A DNA stretch of 64,000 bases from an uncultured Clostridia bacterium (GCA_934633695.1 CAKTYT010000004.1:14596-78595), one strand, 5' to 3'; positions 41,166 to 50,536 are shown, counted from the stretch's first letter. The notes: generated from the sequence alone by a model not told the origin. A program made the numbers and translations.

Positions 41166-42458
41166 ATGAATAAGGATATTGGCGGACTTATTTCACTGCT
41201 TGAAAAATCGGTATCGCCCTACCATGCCGCTGAGGAGGCAATGAAACTGCTCGATGGCGAGGGGTTTGTAAAGCTGGAGCAGAGCGAAGCCTGGCAGCTT
41301 GAAAGAGGAGGACGTTACTATGTAAAGTGCTTCGGCACAATGCTCATTGCTTTTACTGTCGGTTCCGAATACAGACCCGGAGAGGGTTTCAGGCTTGCCG
41401 CATCACATACTGACTGGCCCTGCTACTATATCAAACCCAATCCCGAACAGGTTGCAGGCGACTGCGTAAAGCTCAGCATTGAACCCTATGGCGGAATGAT
41501 TCATAATACCTGGCTCGACAGACCATTGAGCTGTGCCGGTCTCGTGACTGTCAAAACGGATAATGTTCTAAAGCCGGAACGTCGACTCGTTAATTTTGAA
41601 AGACCAATATTTACCATACCCAACCTTGCAATTCATATGAATCGTGAGGTAAACAAGGGCGTTGCTCTCAACCCGAACAAGGACATGCTCCCCGTTTGTG
41701 CTTACGCAGGTGAAGGGTTTGTGAAGGAAGGCTACTTTGCAGGCAAGCTCGCGGAAGAGCTGGGTGTGGAAAAGGATGATATATTGAGTTATGACCTTTG
41801 CCTGTACAATGCCGAAAAAGCGGCCCTCATCGGGTTTGATGAGAGTATTTTAAGCTCGCCGAGGCTTGATAACCTGACAAGCACGTTTGCAATTCTTGCA
41901 GGCATTGCCGGGTGCGAACGCAAACACGGAATAACCGCTGCAATTTTGTTTGACAATGAGGAAGTCGGATCCGGAACGAAGCAGGGAGCAGACAGTGCCA
42001 CATTGGGCATGATGCTCGAAAAGATTTCGGCATGCTTCGGTTCGACTCGTTCCGAATTCATTGATTCACTTTCATCGGGCTTCATGCTCTCCTGTGACGT
42101 TGCCCATGCAAAGCACCCCAATCATGCGGAGCTGGCCGATGGTGCATGTTTTGCAACGATGAATAAAGGTGTTGCTCTAAAAATGAATTATGAACAGCGT
42201 TACGCAACGGAGGCGGTCGGTATCGGTATTGTCGAGGGCATATGCAAGAAATACGACATCAAATACCAACGTTATATGAATCGCCCCGACATGCGTGGCG
42301 GCGGGACTCTCGGTTCATATGCAGCCTCGCAGCTTGGTATGAGCACAGCAGATATCGGCGTTCCGATGCTTGCAATGCACTCCAGCCGCGAGACGATGGG
42401 AGTCAATGATCAACAGTCGATGAACGATTTGGTAGCAAAATATTTTACAGAAGAATAA
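41166..42458 (+). CDS. M18 family metalloaminopeptidase
   Basis: 430 residues, typical length. M18 enzymes are dodecameric zinc peptidases that remove N-terminal (often acidic) residues. Metal and active-site segments visible: ASHTDWPC (first His/Asp), FDNEEVGSGTKQGA (Glu pair), SSGFMLSCDVAHAKHPN (Asp/His), and GGTLG followed by AMHSSRETMGVND with the final His. Cytosolic peptide turnover is likely. AAGGAGG lies 8 nt before the ATG; it is monocistronic. Confidence 0.95.
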   Translation: MNKDIGGLISLLEKSVSPYHAAEEAMKLLDGEGFVKLEQSEAWQLERGGRYYVKCFGTMLIAFTVGSEYRPGEGFRLAASHTDWPCYYIKPNPEQVAGDCVKLSIEPYGGMIHNTWLDRPLSCAGLVTVKTDNVLKPERRLVNFERPIFTIPNLAIHMNREVNKGVALNPNKDMLPVCAYAGEGFVKEGYFAGKLAEELGVEKDDILSYDLCLYNAEKAALIGFDESILSSPRLDNLTSTFAILAGIAGCERKHGITAAILFDNEEVGSGTKQGADSATLGMMLEKISACFGSTRSEFIDSLSSGFMLSCDVAHAKHPNHAELADGACFATMNKGVALKMNYEQRYATEAVGIGIVEGICKKYDIKYQRYMNRPDMRGGGTLGSYAASQLGMSTADIGVPMLAMHSSRETMGVNDQQSMNDLVAKYFTEE

Positions 42459-42463
42459 ACCAT

Positions 42464-42498
42464 CAGAGCCATTGACAGACAAAACGTTGATGGCTCTG
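42464..42498 (+). terminator. Terminator of the M18 gene
   Basis: A perfect 9-bp stem CAGAGCCAT / ATGGCTCTG with a 17-nt loop, followed by TGTATTTTG. Confidence 0.65.
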
Positions 42499-42507
42499 TG
42501 TATTTTG

Positions 42508-42536
42508 TTGACTTTTTCAATTAGCTATGCTATACT
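42508..42536 (+). promoter_or_regulatory. Promoter of the Na/Pi cotransporter gene
   Basis: TTGACT (42508-42513), 17-bp spacer, TATACT (42531-42536) with an extended TGC. Confidence 0.75.
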
Positions 42537-42592
42537 GAACATGTATGCGTTTTTGAAGCTAACATAGCGGCATACCTGATGGAGGGAAACAT

Positions 42593-44212
42593 ATGACGAT
42601 TGCCGATTGGATAGGCATCGCAGGCGGTCTCGCACTGTTTCTGTACGGGATTCGGTTAATGGGTGACGGGATTGAGCTTCTTGCGGGCTCAAAGCTCAAG
42701 AGTATACTTGAACGTTTGACAAGAAATCGATTTATAGGGCTTATTGTCGGACTTGTTGTTACTGCAATTATTCAGAGCAGCAATGCAACAACTGCGATGG
42801 CGGTCGGCTTCGTTAATGCCGGGCTGATGGAGTTTACCCGTGCCTCGGGTGTTATTCTCGGTGCAAACATAGGTACGACAGCGACGGGTCTTTTGATTGC
42901 ATTGAAAATTTCCGATATTGCATCAATTATCGCATTTGTGGGAGTTGCCCTCATAGTTTTTATAAAAAATAAAAGAGCTAACTCTGCGGGCATGATTATT
43001 GCAGGCCTGGGGATCTTGTTTATCGGAATGAACCTTATGAAGCAGTTTATGGCTCCTCTTGCACGAGAGCAGTGGTTCACAAACCTTATGCTCAGCCTTG
43101 AAAGCAAAGTTCTTCTTGCAATTATCGTCGGTACAGTGTTTACGGCCGTTGTGCAGAGCGTTTCCGCCTCCGTAGGTATTCTTCAGGCAATGGCGATGGC
43201 CGGGGCGGTAACGAGTCTGGACCAGGTTGTCTATGTCATCCTCGGCATGAATATCGGCTGCTGCATCGCTGCGATCACTGCCGCCGTAGGAGGCAGCAAG
43301 GATGCAAAACGTACCGCCGCAATTCACGTGCTGTTCAATGTATTTGCATGTGTGATTTTTGCGGTTTCGTGGGGCATTCTCCCGTTGGGCAGGTGGATAC
43401 GGCTGCTGACGGATGACACAGTGAATCAAATCGCATACTTCAACCTCATTGAAAAGGTCGTTGCAACGGTCGTTATGTTCCCAATGCTGCCGTTGCTTGA
43501 AAAGCTTGCAAGGCTGATAATTCCCGGTGAGGACAGGAATCCGAACGCAGTACCGGAGTTCCATGTAAATATTTCAAGCTACAGCTCGACCAGCAATGCG
43601 ATCGCCCAGGTTCGTGCCGAGACGGCGAGAATGTTTTCACTTGCGGAAAACAATTTGAAACTTGCCTGCGATGTGCTGATTGCAAATAAAAAGGACCCTG
43701 CAAAGCTTGCTGAAATTGAATGCAATGAAAATCGAATCGACTATCTCAATCGTGCAATTACTGAAGCATTGGTAGAAATTATGGCGGCAGGGATTACTGA
43801 TAATGATGCAAGACTCATAAACAGTATGATGCATGTTGTAGGCGATTATGAACGAATAGGCGACCATGCCGATAATATCGCAGGCTACGCAAAACACATA
43901 GGTGAGGAAGGGCTGAGCTTTTCAAAGACGGCTGTCGAGCAGATTCGAAAGCTGAGCGACAGGGTAATTTGCTTTGTAGGTGAAGCTGAAAAGTATTTTC
44001 TCGGCGAGTCGGAGCATTCGATGGATGAAATCGAGATCATGGAAGAGGAAGTCGATTACAATGTTGATGAAATGGAAGAGGAACACATTCGGAGAATGGA
44101 AAACGGCGTTTGCACCGCTCAGGCGGGTATGCTTTACGCCGAGGTCTTGACCGATCTTGAACGCGTTGCGGATCATGCTCTCAATATTGCACAGGCGGCG
44201 AAACGCAAATAA
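42593..44212 (+). CDS. Na+/phosphate cotransporter family protein with PhoU-like domain
   Basis: 539 residues. Nine or so membrane segments (about 5-315) contain the duplicated NptA-type QSS motif: IIQSSNATT in the first half and a divergent VVQSVSASVG in the second. A cytoplasmic PhoU-like helical domain (about 340-539) has YERIGDHADNIAGYAKH and LERVADHALNIAQA. It would import phosphate with sodium, or export it, under PhoU-type control, complementing the PstSCAB system. The second QSS motif is QSV here, which may alter ion coupling. GGAGG precedes the ATG. Confidence 0.92.
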   Translation: MTIADWIGIAGGLALFLYGIRLMGDGIELLAGSKLKSILERLTRNRFIGLIVGLVVTAIIQSSNATTAMAVGFVNAGLMEFTRASGVILGANIGTTATGLLIALKISDIASIIAFVGVALIVFIKNKRANSAGMIIAGLGILFIGMNLMKQFMAPLAREQWFTNLMLSLESKVLLAIIVGTVFTAVVQSVSASVGILQAMAMAGAVTSLDQVVYVILGMNIGCCIAAITAAVGGSKDAKRTAAIHVLFNVFACVIFAVSWGILPLGRWIRLLTDDTVNQIAYFNLIEKVVATVVMFPMLPLLEKLARLIIPGEDRNPNAVPEFHVNISSYSSTSNAIAQVRAETARMFSLAENNLKLACDVLIANKKDPAKLAEIECNENRIDYLNRAITEALVEIMAAGITDNDARLINSMMHVVGDYERIGDHADNIAGYAKHIGEEGLSFSKTAVEQIRKLSDRVICFVGEAEKYFLGESEHSMDEIEIMEEEVDYNVDEMEEEHIRRMENGVCTAQAGMLYAEVLTDLERVADHALNIAQAAKRK

Positions 44213-44237
44213 ATTGAATTATAGGGGAATAAACCGT

Positions 44238-44275
44238 GCGGCGGGTCACACTTCTGTGATTCCGCCGCTTGTTTT
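44238..44275 (+). terminator. Terminator overlapping the end of ispE
   Basis: GCGGCGG / CCGCCGC stem (44238-44244, 44262-44268) with an inner TCACA / TGTGA pair, followed by TTGTTTT. It serves the plus-strand cotransporter gene while encoding the last codons of ispE. Confidence 0.8.
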
Positions 44276-45157
44276 GCATGCACGACAGAAGGAATACCGG
44301 GATAATTTTTGTTCGGCGGCAAGAGCATCGGCAAAAGATTCAAAAATGCCGTATACAGCTGAGCCGCTTCCGGTCATTTGTGCGGCCGATGCACCGCAGG
44401 ACAGAAGGTCATTGCAAATTGCTTGGATTTCGGGCAGAATGTTTACTGCGGGAGGCATTAATTCATTTTGAATCAAGTCTGCCGTTATGATACCTTTGTG
44501 CCTGCTTGCCAACAGCTTTGCAAGCCTGAGTGATGTGCCGAATGTACGCTTTTGGAGAATGATCTCCTTTTCGCTGACGGCGGCGGGAGAAAGGTTCAGT
44601 GACTTAAAAAGCATTGGCGTTGATATTCCGGCATTGGGCTTAATAACGACTAGGTTTAATTCAGGAACGGGGAGTGAAGAAAGTTTCTCACCTATACCGC
44701 CAGCAAGAGCACAGCCTCCGAGGAGACAGAAGGGCACGTCTGCACCGATTTTTTTTGCAGTCTCGAAGAGTGCAGCAGTTTTTCCGCCGAATGTACCAAA
44801 TAGTTTTTCCATTCCGTACAGCACTGCGGCTGCATCGGCACTTGCACCGCCGAGACCTGCTTCACTTGGGATTTCTTTTTGCAAGTAAATATCTGCTCCT
44901 CCGCAGCCTCCGCAGGCAACATAGGCTTCTGCGGCGAGGCGAACAGTATTTTTTTCCGGCAAGGGGACACTACAGCTTATATTGATCAGGTTATCCCGGT
45001 TCTTTTTTATTAGCAAGCGGTCAAATATGGTGACATTCTGCATGACGGAACGCAATTCATGATAGCCATCTTCACGTTTAAAGAGGACTTCAAGGGTTAA
45101 ATTTATTTTTGCAGGAGCCAAAAGCTCAACTGAATTCTTATATTCAAGGCAGTTCAT
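44246..45157 (-). CDS. ispE: 4-diphosphocytidyl-2-C-methyl-D-erythritol kinase
   Basis: 303 residues from the ATG at 45157. GHMP kinase of the non-mevalonate isoprenoid pathway, phosphorylating the 2-hydroxyl of CDP-methylerythritol. Signatures: LLAPAKINLTLEV (substrate side), the glycine-rich ATP loop PSEAGLGGASADAAAVL, and MTGSGSAVYGIF near the C-terminus. No Shine-Dalgarno precedes the ATG; a TTGACA-18-CATAAT promoter ends 6 nt upstream, so the message is probably leaderless. An in-frame TTG at 45193 is the alternative start, but it lies inside that promoter's -35. Confidence 0.93.
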   Translation of the reverse strand: MNCLEYKNSVELLAPAKINLTLEVLFKREDGYHELRSVMQNVTIFDRLLIKKNRDNLINISCSVPLPEKNTVRLAAEAYVACGGCGGADIYLQKEIPSEAGLGGASADAAAVLYGMEKLFGTFGGKTAALFETAKKIGADVPFCLLGGCALAGGIGEKLSSLPVPELNLVVIKPNAGISTPMLFKSLNLSPAAVSEKEIILQKRTFGTSLRLAKLLASRHKGIITADLIQNELMPPAVNILPEIQAICNDLLSCGASAAQMTGSGSAVYGIFESFADALAAEQKLSRYSFCRACKTSGGITEV

Positions 45158-45163
45158 GCCAAT

Positions 45164-45193
45164 ATTATGAATGAAAATGCTCGTCCCTGTCAA
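45164..45193 (-). promoter_or_regulatory. ispE promoter placed for leaderless initiation
   Basis: Minus strand TTGACA (45188-45193), 18-bp spacer, CATAAT (45164-45169). The ispE ATG starts 6 nt after the -10. Confidence 0.6.
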
Positions 45194-45244
45194 GACTAAC
45201 GGCAGAAAATTTTTGCCAATGGCAGAAAAACGGAGGACGTAAAG

Positions 45245-45919
45245 ATGAAACGATTTAAACTTTTTGTGCTGCTTGCTCTTTGCATGGTGACTTTGTTATG
45301 CGTTGTGAAGGGTACAATTCGGACAGAGCAGGCGAGTGTTGATTTTAAAAATGTACTGAGAATGCACATTCTTGCGAACAGTGATTCAGAACTTGATCAA
45401 AAAATTAAACTTGCAGTTCGCGATGCAATACTTGAGTTTGAAATTGAGGAAACATCGGCTGCGATAGCGGAGACTGCAAAACAGGCAGAAAAAATATTAC
45501 GTGAAAAGCTGGATTTGCTGATTGAAAAAGCGAAGAAGGTTTTGACTTCATTTGGCGTATCTTACGGCGTTCGCGTCGAATTTGGGTCATTTGGGTTTCC
45601 GGAAAGAAATTATGACGGTATAATCTATCCGGCAGGGAAGTACCGTGCGGTTCGCGTGATTCTCGGGGAGGGTGAGGGACATAATTGGTGGTGTGTAATG
45701 TTTCCGCCGCTCTGCCTGGTTCAGCAGAAGGATTGTGTCCGGGAAGAGATGACTGTTTCCGGCGACTCGGAACCTGTTGCGACGGATATCCCACAGACAG
45801 AGGTTCGAGGTGGTGAACCAAAGCAAACGATCCAATTCGAAAGCTTTATCGTTAAAGCATGGAAGTATATCGTTGAACATGTTTTTGGAGCGGAGGACAA
45901 CGTGAATGAAACCGTTTAA
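45245..45919 (+). CDS. spoIIR: Stage II sporulation protein R
   Basis: 224 residues. SpoIIR is secreted from the forespore and triggers SpoIIGA to activate pro-sigma-E in the mother cell. An N-terminal signal (about 4-24) is followed by the family signatures RMHILANSDSELDQKIKLAVRDA and FPERNYDGIIYPAGKYRAVRV...GHNWWCVMFPPLC. ACGGAGG precedes the ATG. It is followed by sleB and ypeB, forming a sporulation/germination cluster. Confidence 0.96.
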   Translation: MKRFKLFVLLALCMVTLLCVVKGTIRTEQASVDFKNVLRMHILANSDSELDQKIKLAVRDAILEFEIEETSAAIAETAKQAEKILREKLDLLIEKAKKVLTSFGVSYGVRVEFGSFGFPERNYDGIIYPAGKYRAVRVILGEGEGHNWWCVMFPPLCLVQQKDCVREEMTVSGDSEPVATDIPQTEVRGGEPKQTIQFESFIVKAWKYIVEHVFGAEDNVNETV

Positions 45920-46583
45920 ACGTGGTTTAAGCCTTATTTTAATAATTGCAATCGTAATACTGACCATTCAGCCGATTGTCCTTGCAGAGACACTTCGGTA
46001 CGGCAGCAGAGGAAACAAGGTTCGTGAGCTGCAAACGAAACTGAAACGATGGAGGTATTACACAGGCTCAGTTGATGGCATTTTTGGGTCGGGAACGCAG
46101 GAAGCCGTAAAGGCGTTTCAAAGAAAAAATGGATTGAACGTCGACGGAATTGTCGGAAAACAAACTGCTGATGCACTTGGTATGACGTTGAACAGCAGTT
46201 CAAACGGTTCGGGCGGCAGTTCGACAAACAGTTCAAACAATAACGTTTACCTGCTTGCGCGCCTTGTACACGGCGAGGCGAGGGGCGAGCCGTACAAGGG
46301 GAAGGTTGCCGTTGCGGCGGTGGTACTGAACAGAGTGAAGAGTTCTGCTTTTCCGAATACCATTGCGGGCGTGATTTATCAGGCAGGGGCATTTGATGCA
46401 GTCAGTGACGGGCAAATAAATCTTCAGCCGGATGATGAGTCGATTCGTGCGGCACGCGATGCACTAAATGGTTGGGATCCGAGCAACGGATGCCTGTATT
46501 ACTATAATCCTGCTACTGCAACGAGTAAATGGATGCTCTCAAGACCTGTTCTTCTGCTGATTGGAAGACACGCATTCTGTTAA
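45906..46583 (+). CDS. sleB: Spore cortex-lytic enzyme SleB
   Basis: 225 residues. A signal peptide (1-27) is followed by a peptidoglycan-binding domain (about 30-92: YGSRGNKVRELQTKLKRWRYY, DGIFGSGTQEAVKAFQ), a Ser/Gly/Asn linker, and a Hydrolase_2 lytic transglycosylase domain (about 115-225) with the catalytic Glu in VHGEARGEPY. It degrades spore cortex during germination. The end is slightly short compared with larger SleB proteins. It overlaps spoIIR by 14 nt, and ypeB, needed for SleB stability, starts 12 nt later. Confidence 0.95.
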   Translation: MKPFKRGLSLILIIAIVILTIQPIVLAETLRYGSRGNKVRELQTKLKRWRYYTGSVDGIFGSGTQEAVKAFQRKNGLNVDGIVGKQTADALGMTLNSSSNGSGGSSTNSSNNNVYLLARLVHGEARGEPYKGKVAVAAVVLNRVKSSAFPNTIAGVIYQAGAFDAVSDGQINLQPDDESIRAARDALNGWDPSNGCLYYYNPATATSKWMLSRPVLLLIGRHAFC

Positions 46584-46595
46584 AACGGAGGGAAT

Positions 46596-47981
46596 ATGAA
46601 CGAAAAAAAACGTGAAATTCATGCAACACACACTGTTATTTTAAAGCCGATTAAGGTTATTTTTTGCTTTGTCTTGCCCGTATTGTTTACCGCCGGTGTG
46701 ATCTTAGCAGTGGTATGGGGCAATAATCAGCGTATTAAAGCTGAAGATTATAAAAATGCGACTGCCAATATTTACAGACAGGCATACAGTGAACTGGTCA
46801 ATTCGGTTGGAAATATTCAAATTGCACTTTCAAAGCTTCTCGTGTCGGAAGCACCGTCAACGCTTGCGGATACTCTAGACAATATATGGCGAGAAAGCGG
46901 AGTGTGTGTCGGCGTCATGGGACAAATTCCGCAATCTCATGTCGATAACTATGAAATGAATGCATTTTTGGTACGCGTCGGCGATTATGCACACATCCTT
47001 TCAGCGTCAGTTGCGAAGGGTTCACCAATATCTGATGCGGACAGAAAGCAGCTCATTGCCCTGTATGAAGCGAGCAAAATGCTTTATTCTGAATTGCAGG
47101 TACGTCTTGAAGAGGAAGATTTTCCGGTCGACAAAGCGGAGGATACGACTTTCTTCTCGTCAGCAGATAACGAAGCCATGCAAGGACAGGGGGAAGGGAA
47201 GGAAAGATTTCCCATATTGAATTATGATGGAGATTTCTCAGAAAGCACGGAAAAAATGCTGCCGCATGGCTTGAAAGGCGAGTTCATAAGTGAGAAGGAA
47301 GCAGTTGAAATTGCAGAAAAAATGTTTGAGGGTGAAGTAAAACTGGAAAGTGCATCAGCAGGAAAGATTCCTGCTTACGATTTTTCAGGAACTGCAAGCA
47401 ATGGAAAAACGTTTGATGCAGCAATAACTGCACAGGGTGGAAAATTACTCTGGTTCAGGAGTGAACCAAGCAACTCCGGCAGGCAGATCGAGCCGAGGAC
47501 AGAGAACGGTCTTAACCCAAAGGTTATTGAAATTGCGAAGGAATTCCTCGCATCAAATGGGTTCGAAAGCATGCACGAAACTTTTGCGGCGTATTATGAT
47601 GACTGCGTTGAAATAAAATTTGTGCCTATGGTGCAAGAAGCTCTCATTTACAATGACCTTGTGAAAGTCGTTGTTGACGTTTGCGACCTTGCGGTTTGCG
47701 GTTTTGATGCAAGTGATTATTATTTTAACAACACAGAACGAAATTTAGATATCGAAAAAATGTCCATTGAAGAGGCAAGAACACAGCTTTCACCATTCTT
47801 TGAAGTTGATTCAGTGAACCTTGCCTGTATACCTGCATCAGCACAGACAGAAAAACTATGTTACGAATTCAAGGGACATCTGGGAGAAGACAAATTCATT
47901 GTTTACCTTGATGTGGAGAACGGTGATGAAGTGCGGATTTTAAGGCTTATCAGTGATGAAACCGGTGATTTCACCTTATAA
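46596..47981 (+). CDS. ypeB: Germination protein YpeB
   Basis: 461 residues. A single N-terminal membrane segment (about 20-42) is followed by a long helical region and PepSY-like repeats in the C-terminal half (for example ISEKEAVEIAEKMFEGE and MSIEEARTQLSPFFEV). YpeB and SleB are co-made in the forespore and depend on each other for localisation and stability in the dormant spore. GGAGGG precedes the ATG. Family length is about 450, so it is complete. Confidence 0.95.
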   Translation: MNEKKREIHATHTVILKPIKVIFCFVLPVLFTAGVILAVVWGNNQRIKAEDYKNATANIYRQAYSELVNSVGNIQIALSKLLVSEAPSTLADTLDNIWRESGVCVGVMGQIPQSHVDNYEMNAFLVRVGDYAHILSASVAKGSPISDADRKQLIALYEASKMLYSELQVRLEEEDFPVDKAEDTTFFSSADNEAMQGQGEGKERFPILNYDGDFSESTEKMLPHGLKGEFISEKEAVEIAEKMFEGEVKLESASAGKIPAYDFSGTASNGKTFDAAITAQGGKLLWFRSEPSNSGRQIEPRTENGLNPKVIEIAKEFLASNGFESMHETFAAYYDDCVEIKFVPMVQEALIYNDLVKVVVDVCDLAVCGFDASDYYFNNTERNLDIEKMSIEEARTQLSPFFEVDSVNLACIPASAQTEKLCYEFKGHLGEDKFIVYLDVENGDEVRILRLISDETGDFTL

Positions 47982-48002
47982 TCAAGGTGAAACACAAAAT
48001 CA

Positions 48003-48200
48003 TTAGACTGATTTGACGGAATCAACCAGTTCAGTTGGATCACACTTGAGGTGAATGGCAAATTTTTTTGCGACCTTCAGCGATAAAACTCTGCTGGCAC
48101 ACATGTACTTGTAGACGGTGCTTTCACTCACACCGGCAAGTTCGGCAAGCTCTCTGCCTGTCATGCCCTTAACCGAGAGCATCATTCTCAACTTTGTCAT
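48003..48200 (-). CDS. Small XRE-family helix-turn-helix regulator
   Basis: 65 residues, essentially one HTH_3 domain: MTGRELAELAGVSESTVYKYM with a downstream helix CDPTELVDSV. AAAGGAG precedes the ATG. It has its own promoter (48261-48289). The target is unknown. Confidence 0.88.
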   Translation of the reverse strand: MTKLRMMLSVKGMTGRELAELAGVSESTVYKYMCASRVLSLKVAKKFAIHLKCDPTELVDSVKSV

Positions 48201-48260
48201 GGAATCTCCTTTGTATTTTGCCTATAAATCACTGCACGGAACAGCATCCGATACACTTCC

Positions 48261-48289
48261 ATTATAGCACACTTGTCCGAATTTGTAAA
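48261..48289 (-). promoter_or_regulatory. Promoter of the XRE regulator
   Basis: Minus strand TTTACA (48284-48289), 17-bp spacer, TATAAT (48261-48266). Confidence 0.75.
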
Positions 48290-48304
48290 TAAAAATTTTT
48301 ACGC

Positions 48305-48340
48305 GACAAAAGAGCTTACTCAGCAATCGAGCAAGCTCTT
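48305..48340 (-). terminator. Terminator of deoC
   Basis: Minus-strand stem AAGAGCTTGCTC / GAGTAAGCTCTT with a 7-nt loop, followed by TTGT, 6 nt after the deoC stop. Confidence 0.75.
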
Positions 48341-48346
48341 ATTTTG

Positions 48347-48994
48347 CTATTCATTTACGAGCTTTACCCCGCAGCTGGCACCGAGCCTGTCGGCACCCGC
48401 CAAAATGAGCTGCTCAGCATCTTCACGGGTTCGTATGCCGCCTGCGGCCTTGACCCCGAGTGCATCGCCAACAGTAGATCGCATGAGCCTGACGTCGGAA
48501 ACTGTTGCTCCGCCGGTTGAAAATCCGGTTGAAGTCTTTACAAAATCCGCTCCGGCCTTCACTGCGGCTTCACATGCACGGATTTTTTCGTCATCAGTCA
48601 ATAGGCAGGTTTCGATTATTACCTTGACGAGAGCTTTGCCGGAGGCAGCCTGCACGACAGCGGAAATGTCATCAATGACATATGCCCAATCGCCCTCCTT
48701 TGCCCTGCCGATATTAATCACCATATCAATTTCTGTTGCTCCTGCCCGCACAGCCACTGATGTTTCAAACGCTTTGACGCTTGTAAGACAGGCTCCAAGT
48801 GGAAATCCTACAACACAGCATACTGCAACATCTGTTCCGCTGAGCAGTTCAGCTGCCTGCGGCACATTTGCCGAGTTCACACATACACTTTTAAAGTGAT
48901 ACTGCTTTGCTTCACTGCAAAGCCTCTCAATGTCCGAACGAGTGGCGTTCGGCTTGAGGTTAGTGTGGTCGATATAGGTGTTGAGGTCGTTCAT
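48347..48994 (-). CDS. deoC: Deoxyribose-phosphate aldolase
   Basis: 215 residues. Class I aldolase splitting 2-deoxyribose-5-phosphate into glyceraldehyde-3-phosphate and acetaldehyde in deoxynucleoside catabolism. YIDHTNLKPNA at the N-terminus, the Schiff-base Lys in DFVKTSTGFSTGGAT, and the relay lysine in VKAAGGIRT are visible. The ATG at 48994 lies 7 nt behind AGGAGG; the upstream in-frame ATG is discarded. Confidence 0.97.
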   Translation of the reverse strand: MNDLNTYIDHTNLKPNATRSDIERLCSEAKQYHFKSVCVNSANVPQAAELLSGTDVAVCCVVGFPLGACLTSVKAFETSVAVRAGATEIDMVINIGRAKEGDWAYVIDDISAVVQAASGKALVKVIIETCLLTDDEKIRACEAAVKAGADFVKTSTGFSTGGATVSDVRLMRSTVGDALGVKAAGGIRTREDAEQLILAGADRLGASCGVKLVNE

Positions 48995-49045
48995 AATGAG
49001 TCCTCCTGAATACATTTTTGTTCAATAATAGCGTTATGCTTCGAT

Positions 49046-50155
49046 TTAATCGAAAATTGACGGGAGTTTTTTTAACGGCACAATACTTTCAATTGCTCCG
49101 CCGCCAAGGCAGACATCCCCGTCATACAACACTGCCCACTGCCCGGGAGTAATGGCACGCTGCGGCTCGTCAAAGTCAATAACAGAGGATCCGTCGTGAT
49201 GGACCGTAACTTTAACGTACTGATCGGGCTGCCTGTAGCGGAATTTAGCAGTGCATTTAAAGCACTTTGCAGGTGCTTCGCCTGAAATAAAGTGGATTTT
49301 TTCTACTGTCAGGGCGGTTGAGTACAGCTCTTCATGTTCACCCTGCTGAACTATAAGTTGGTTGCGTTTCAGGTCTTTGCCGACGACAAACCAACTCTCC
49401 CCCGTGCCGGTATTCATGCCGCCGATGCCAAGCCCGCGACGCTGACCGTAGGTGTAAAACATCAGACCATCATGCCTGCCTATTATGCGACCGTCGATCG
49501 AAACAATGTTTCCGCGTTGAGCGGGGAGATATTGCATTAGAAACTGCTTGAAGTTACGTTCGCCGATAAAGCATACACCCGTTGAGTCTTTTTTTTGTGC
49601 AGTAGCAAGACCTGCATCAAGTGCGATTTTGCGTACTTCACTCTTTTCCAAGCCGCCTATCGGGAACATTGCACGCTCGATTTGAGCTTCGGTCAGCCCG
49701 GCAAGAAAATAGGTTTGGTCCTTACCCGTATCAACCGCACGGAGCAATTTTGTCCCGTTCGACTTGTCGAGCCGTGCATAGTGCCCGGTCGCAAGTGCAG
49801 CGGCATCCATGTTCATCGCAAGGTCGAGAAAAGCATTGAACTTTATTTCGGTGTTACACAGAATATCGGGATTAGGCGTCCTGCCCTTGCGATACTCCTC
49901 GAGAAAATACGAGAAAACTCTGTCGTAATATTCTTTTGCAAAACTGACGGAGTAGAAGGGAACCCCGATTTGCTCTGCGATACGCTTCGCATCCTGATAA
50001 TCCTGTGTTGCTGTACAGACACCGTTGTCGTCGGTTTCATCCCAGTTTTTCATAAAAACACCAACGACATCGACACCCTGTTTTTTTAGAAGGTAGGCCG
50101 CCGCAGAGGAATCGACGCCGCCGGATAAGCCGACGACGACACGGCCTTCGACCAA
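49046..50155 (-). CDS. mnmA: tRNA-specific 2-thiouridylase
   Basis: 369 residues. Adds sulfur to wobble U34 of tRNA Lys, Glu and Gln. PP-loop VGLSGGVDSS, first catalytic Cys in NPDILCNTEIKF and second in STGVCFIGER, followed by YTYGQRRGLGIGG. No ATG is available: I chose the TTG at 50155, with AGGA 4-5 nt upstream overlapping the copZ-like stop. An in-frame TTG at 50200 would run inside that gene. It is co-transcribed with the upstream metal-binding protein. Confidence 0.95.
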   Translation of the reverse strand: MVEGRVVVGLSGGVDSSAAAYLLKKQGVDVVGVFMKNWDETDDNGVCTATQDYQDAKRIAEQIGVPFYSVSFAKEYYDRVFSYFLEEYRKGRTPNPDILCNTEIKFNAFLDLAMNMDAAALATGHYARLDKSNGTKLLRAVDTGKDQTYFLAGLTEAQIERAMFPIGGLEKSEVRKIALDAGLATAQKKDSTGVCFIGERNFKQFLMQYLPAQRGNIVSIDGRIIGRHDGLMFYTYGQRRGLGIGGMNTGTGESWFVVGKDLKRNQLIVQQGEHEELYSTALTVEKIHFISGEAPAKCFKCTAKFRYRQPDQYVKVTVHHDGSSVIDFDEPQRAITPGQWAVLYDGDVCLGGGAIESIVPLKKLPSIFD

Positions 50156-50156
50156 A

Positions 50157-50357
50157 TTATCCTGCAATGATGTTGAGAACGTCAAAACCCAGATCCTCAA
50201 TTGCCTCGCGAACCGCTGCTTCGCCGCCGTTGAAACGAATTACAATATCGTTCAACTCAACCTTAATGATTTCTGCTCCGAGTGCATCCATTGCCTTTGT
50301 CACTCTGTCAATACAATGCTGACAGCCCATTCCGTCCGTTTTGATTTCGTATTTCAT
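50157..50357 (-). CDS. Heavy-metal-associated (HMA) domain protein, CopZ-like
   Basis: 66 residues, one ferredoxin-like HMA domain with the metal-binding motif GMGCQHC (CxxC). Such proteins carry Cu(I) or other soft metals to P-type ATPases or regulators. No copper ATPase is nearby. AAAGGAG precedes the ATG, and mnmA starts within one base of its stop. Metal identity is unproven. Confidence 0.9.
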   Translation of the reverse strand: MKYEIKTDGMGCQHCIDRVTKAMDALGAEIIKVELNDIVIRFNGGEAAVREAIEDLGFDVLNIIAG

Positions 50358-50507
50358 AATATCTCTCCTTTAAACAAATTTTTATTCTAATGGCGTGGGA
50401 CGCCATGAAACAGGCTCCACAGGCTTATTATAACAGATTCTTGAGAAAAAAACTATATCCAACATCGAATCAGGCACAAAAAACGCTTAAGTTTTACCTT
50501 TTTGTTA

Positions 50508-50536
50508 GTGACAAAATGCGATGAAAGTGGTATAAT
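50508..50536 (+). promoter_or_regulatory. Promoter of gltX
   Basis: GTGACA (50508-50513), 17-bp spacer, TATAAT (50531-50536), 60 nt before the gltX ATG. Confidence 0.65.
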
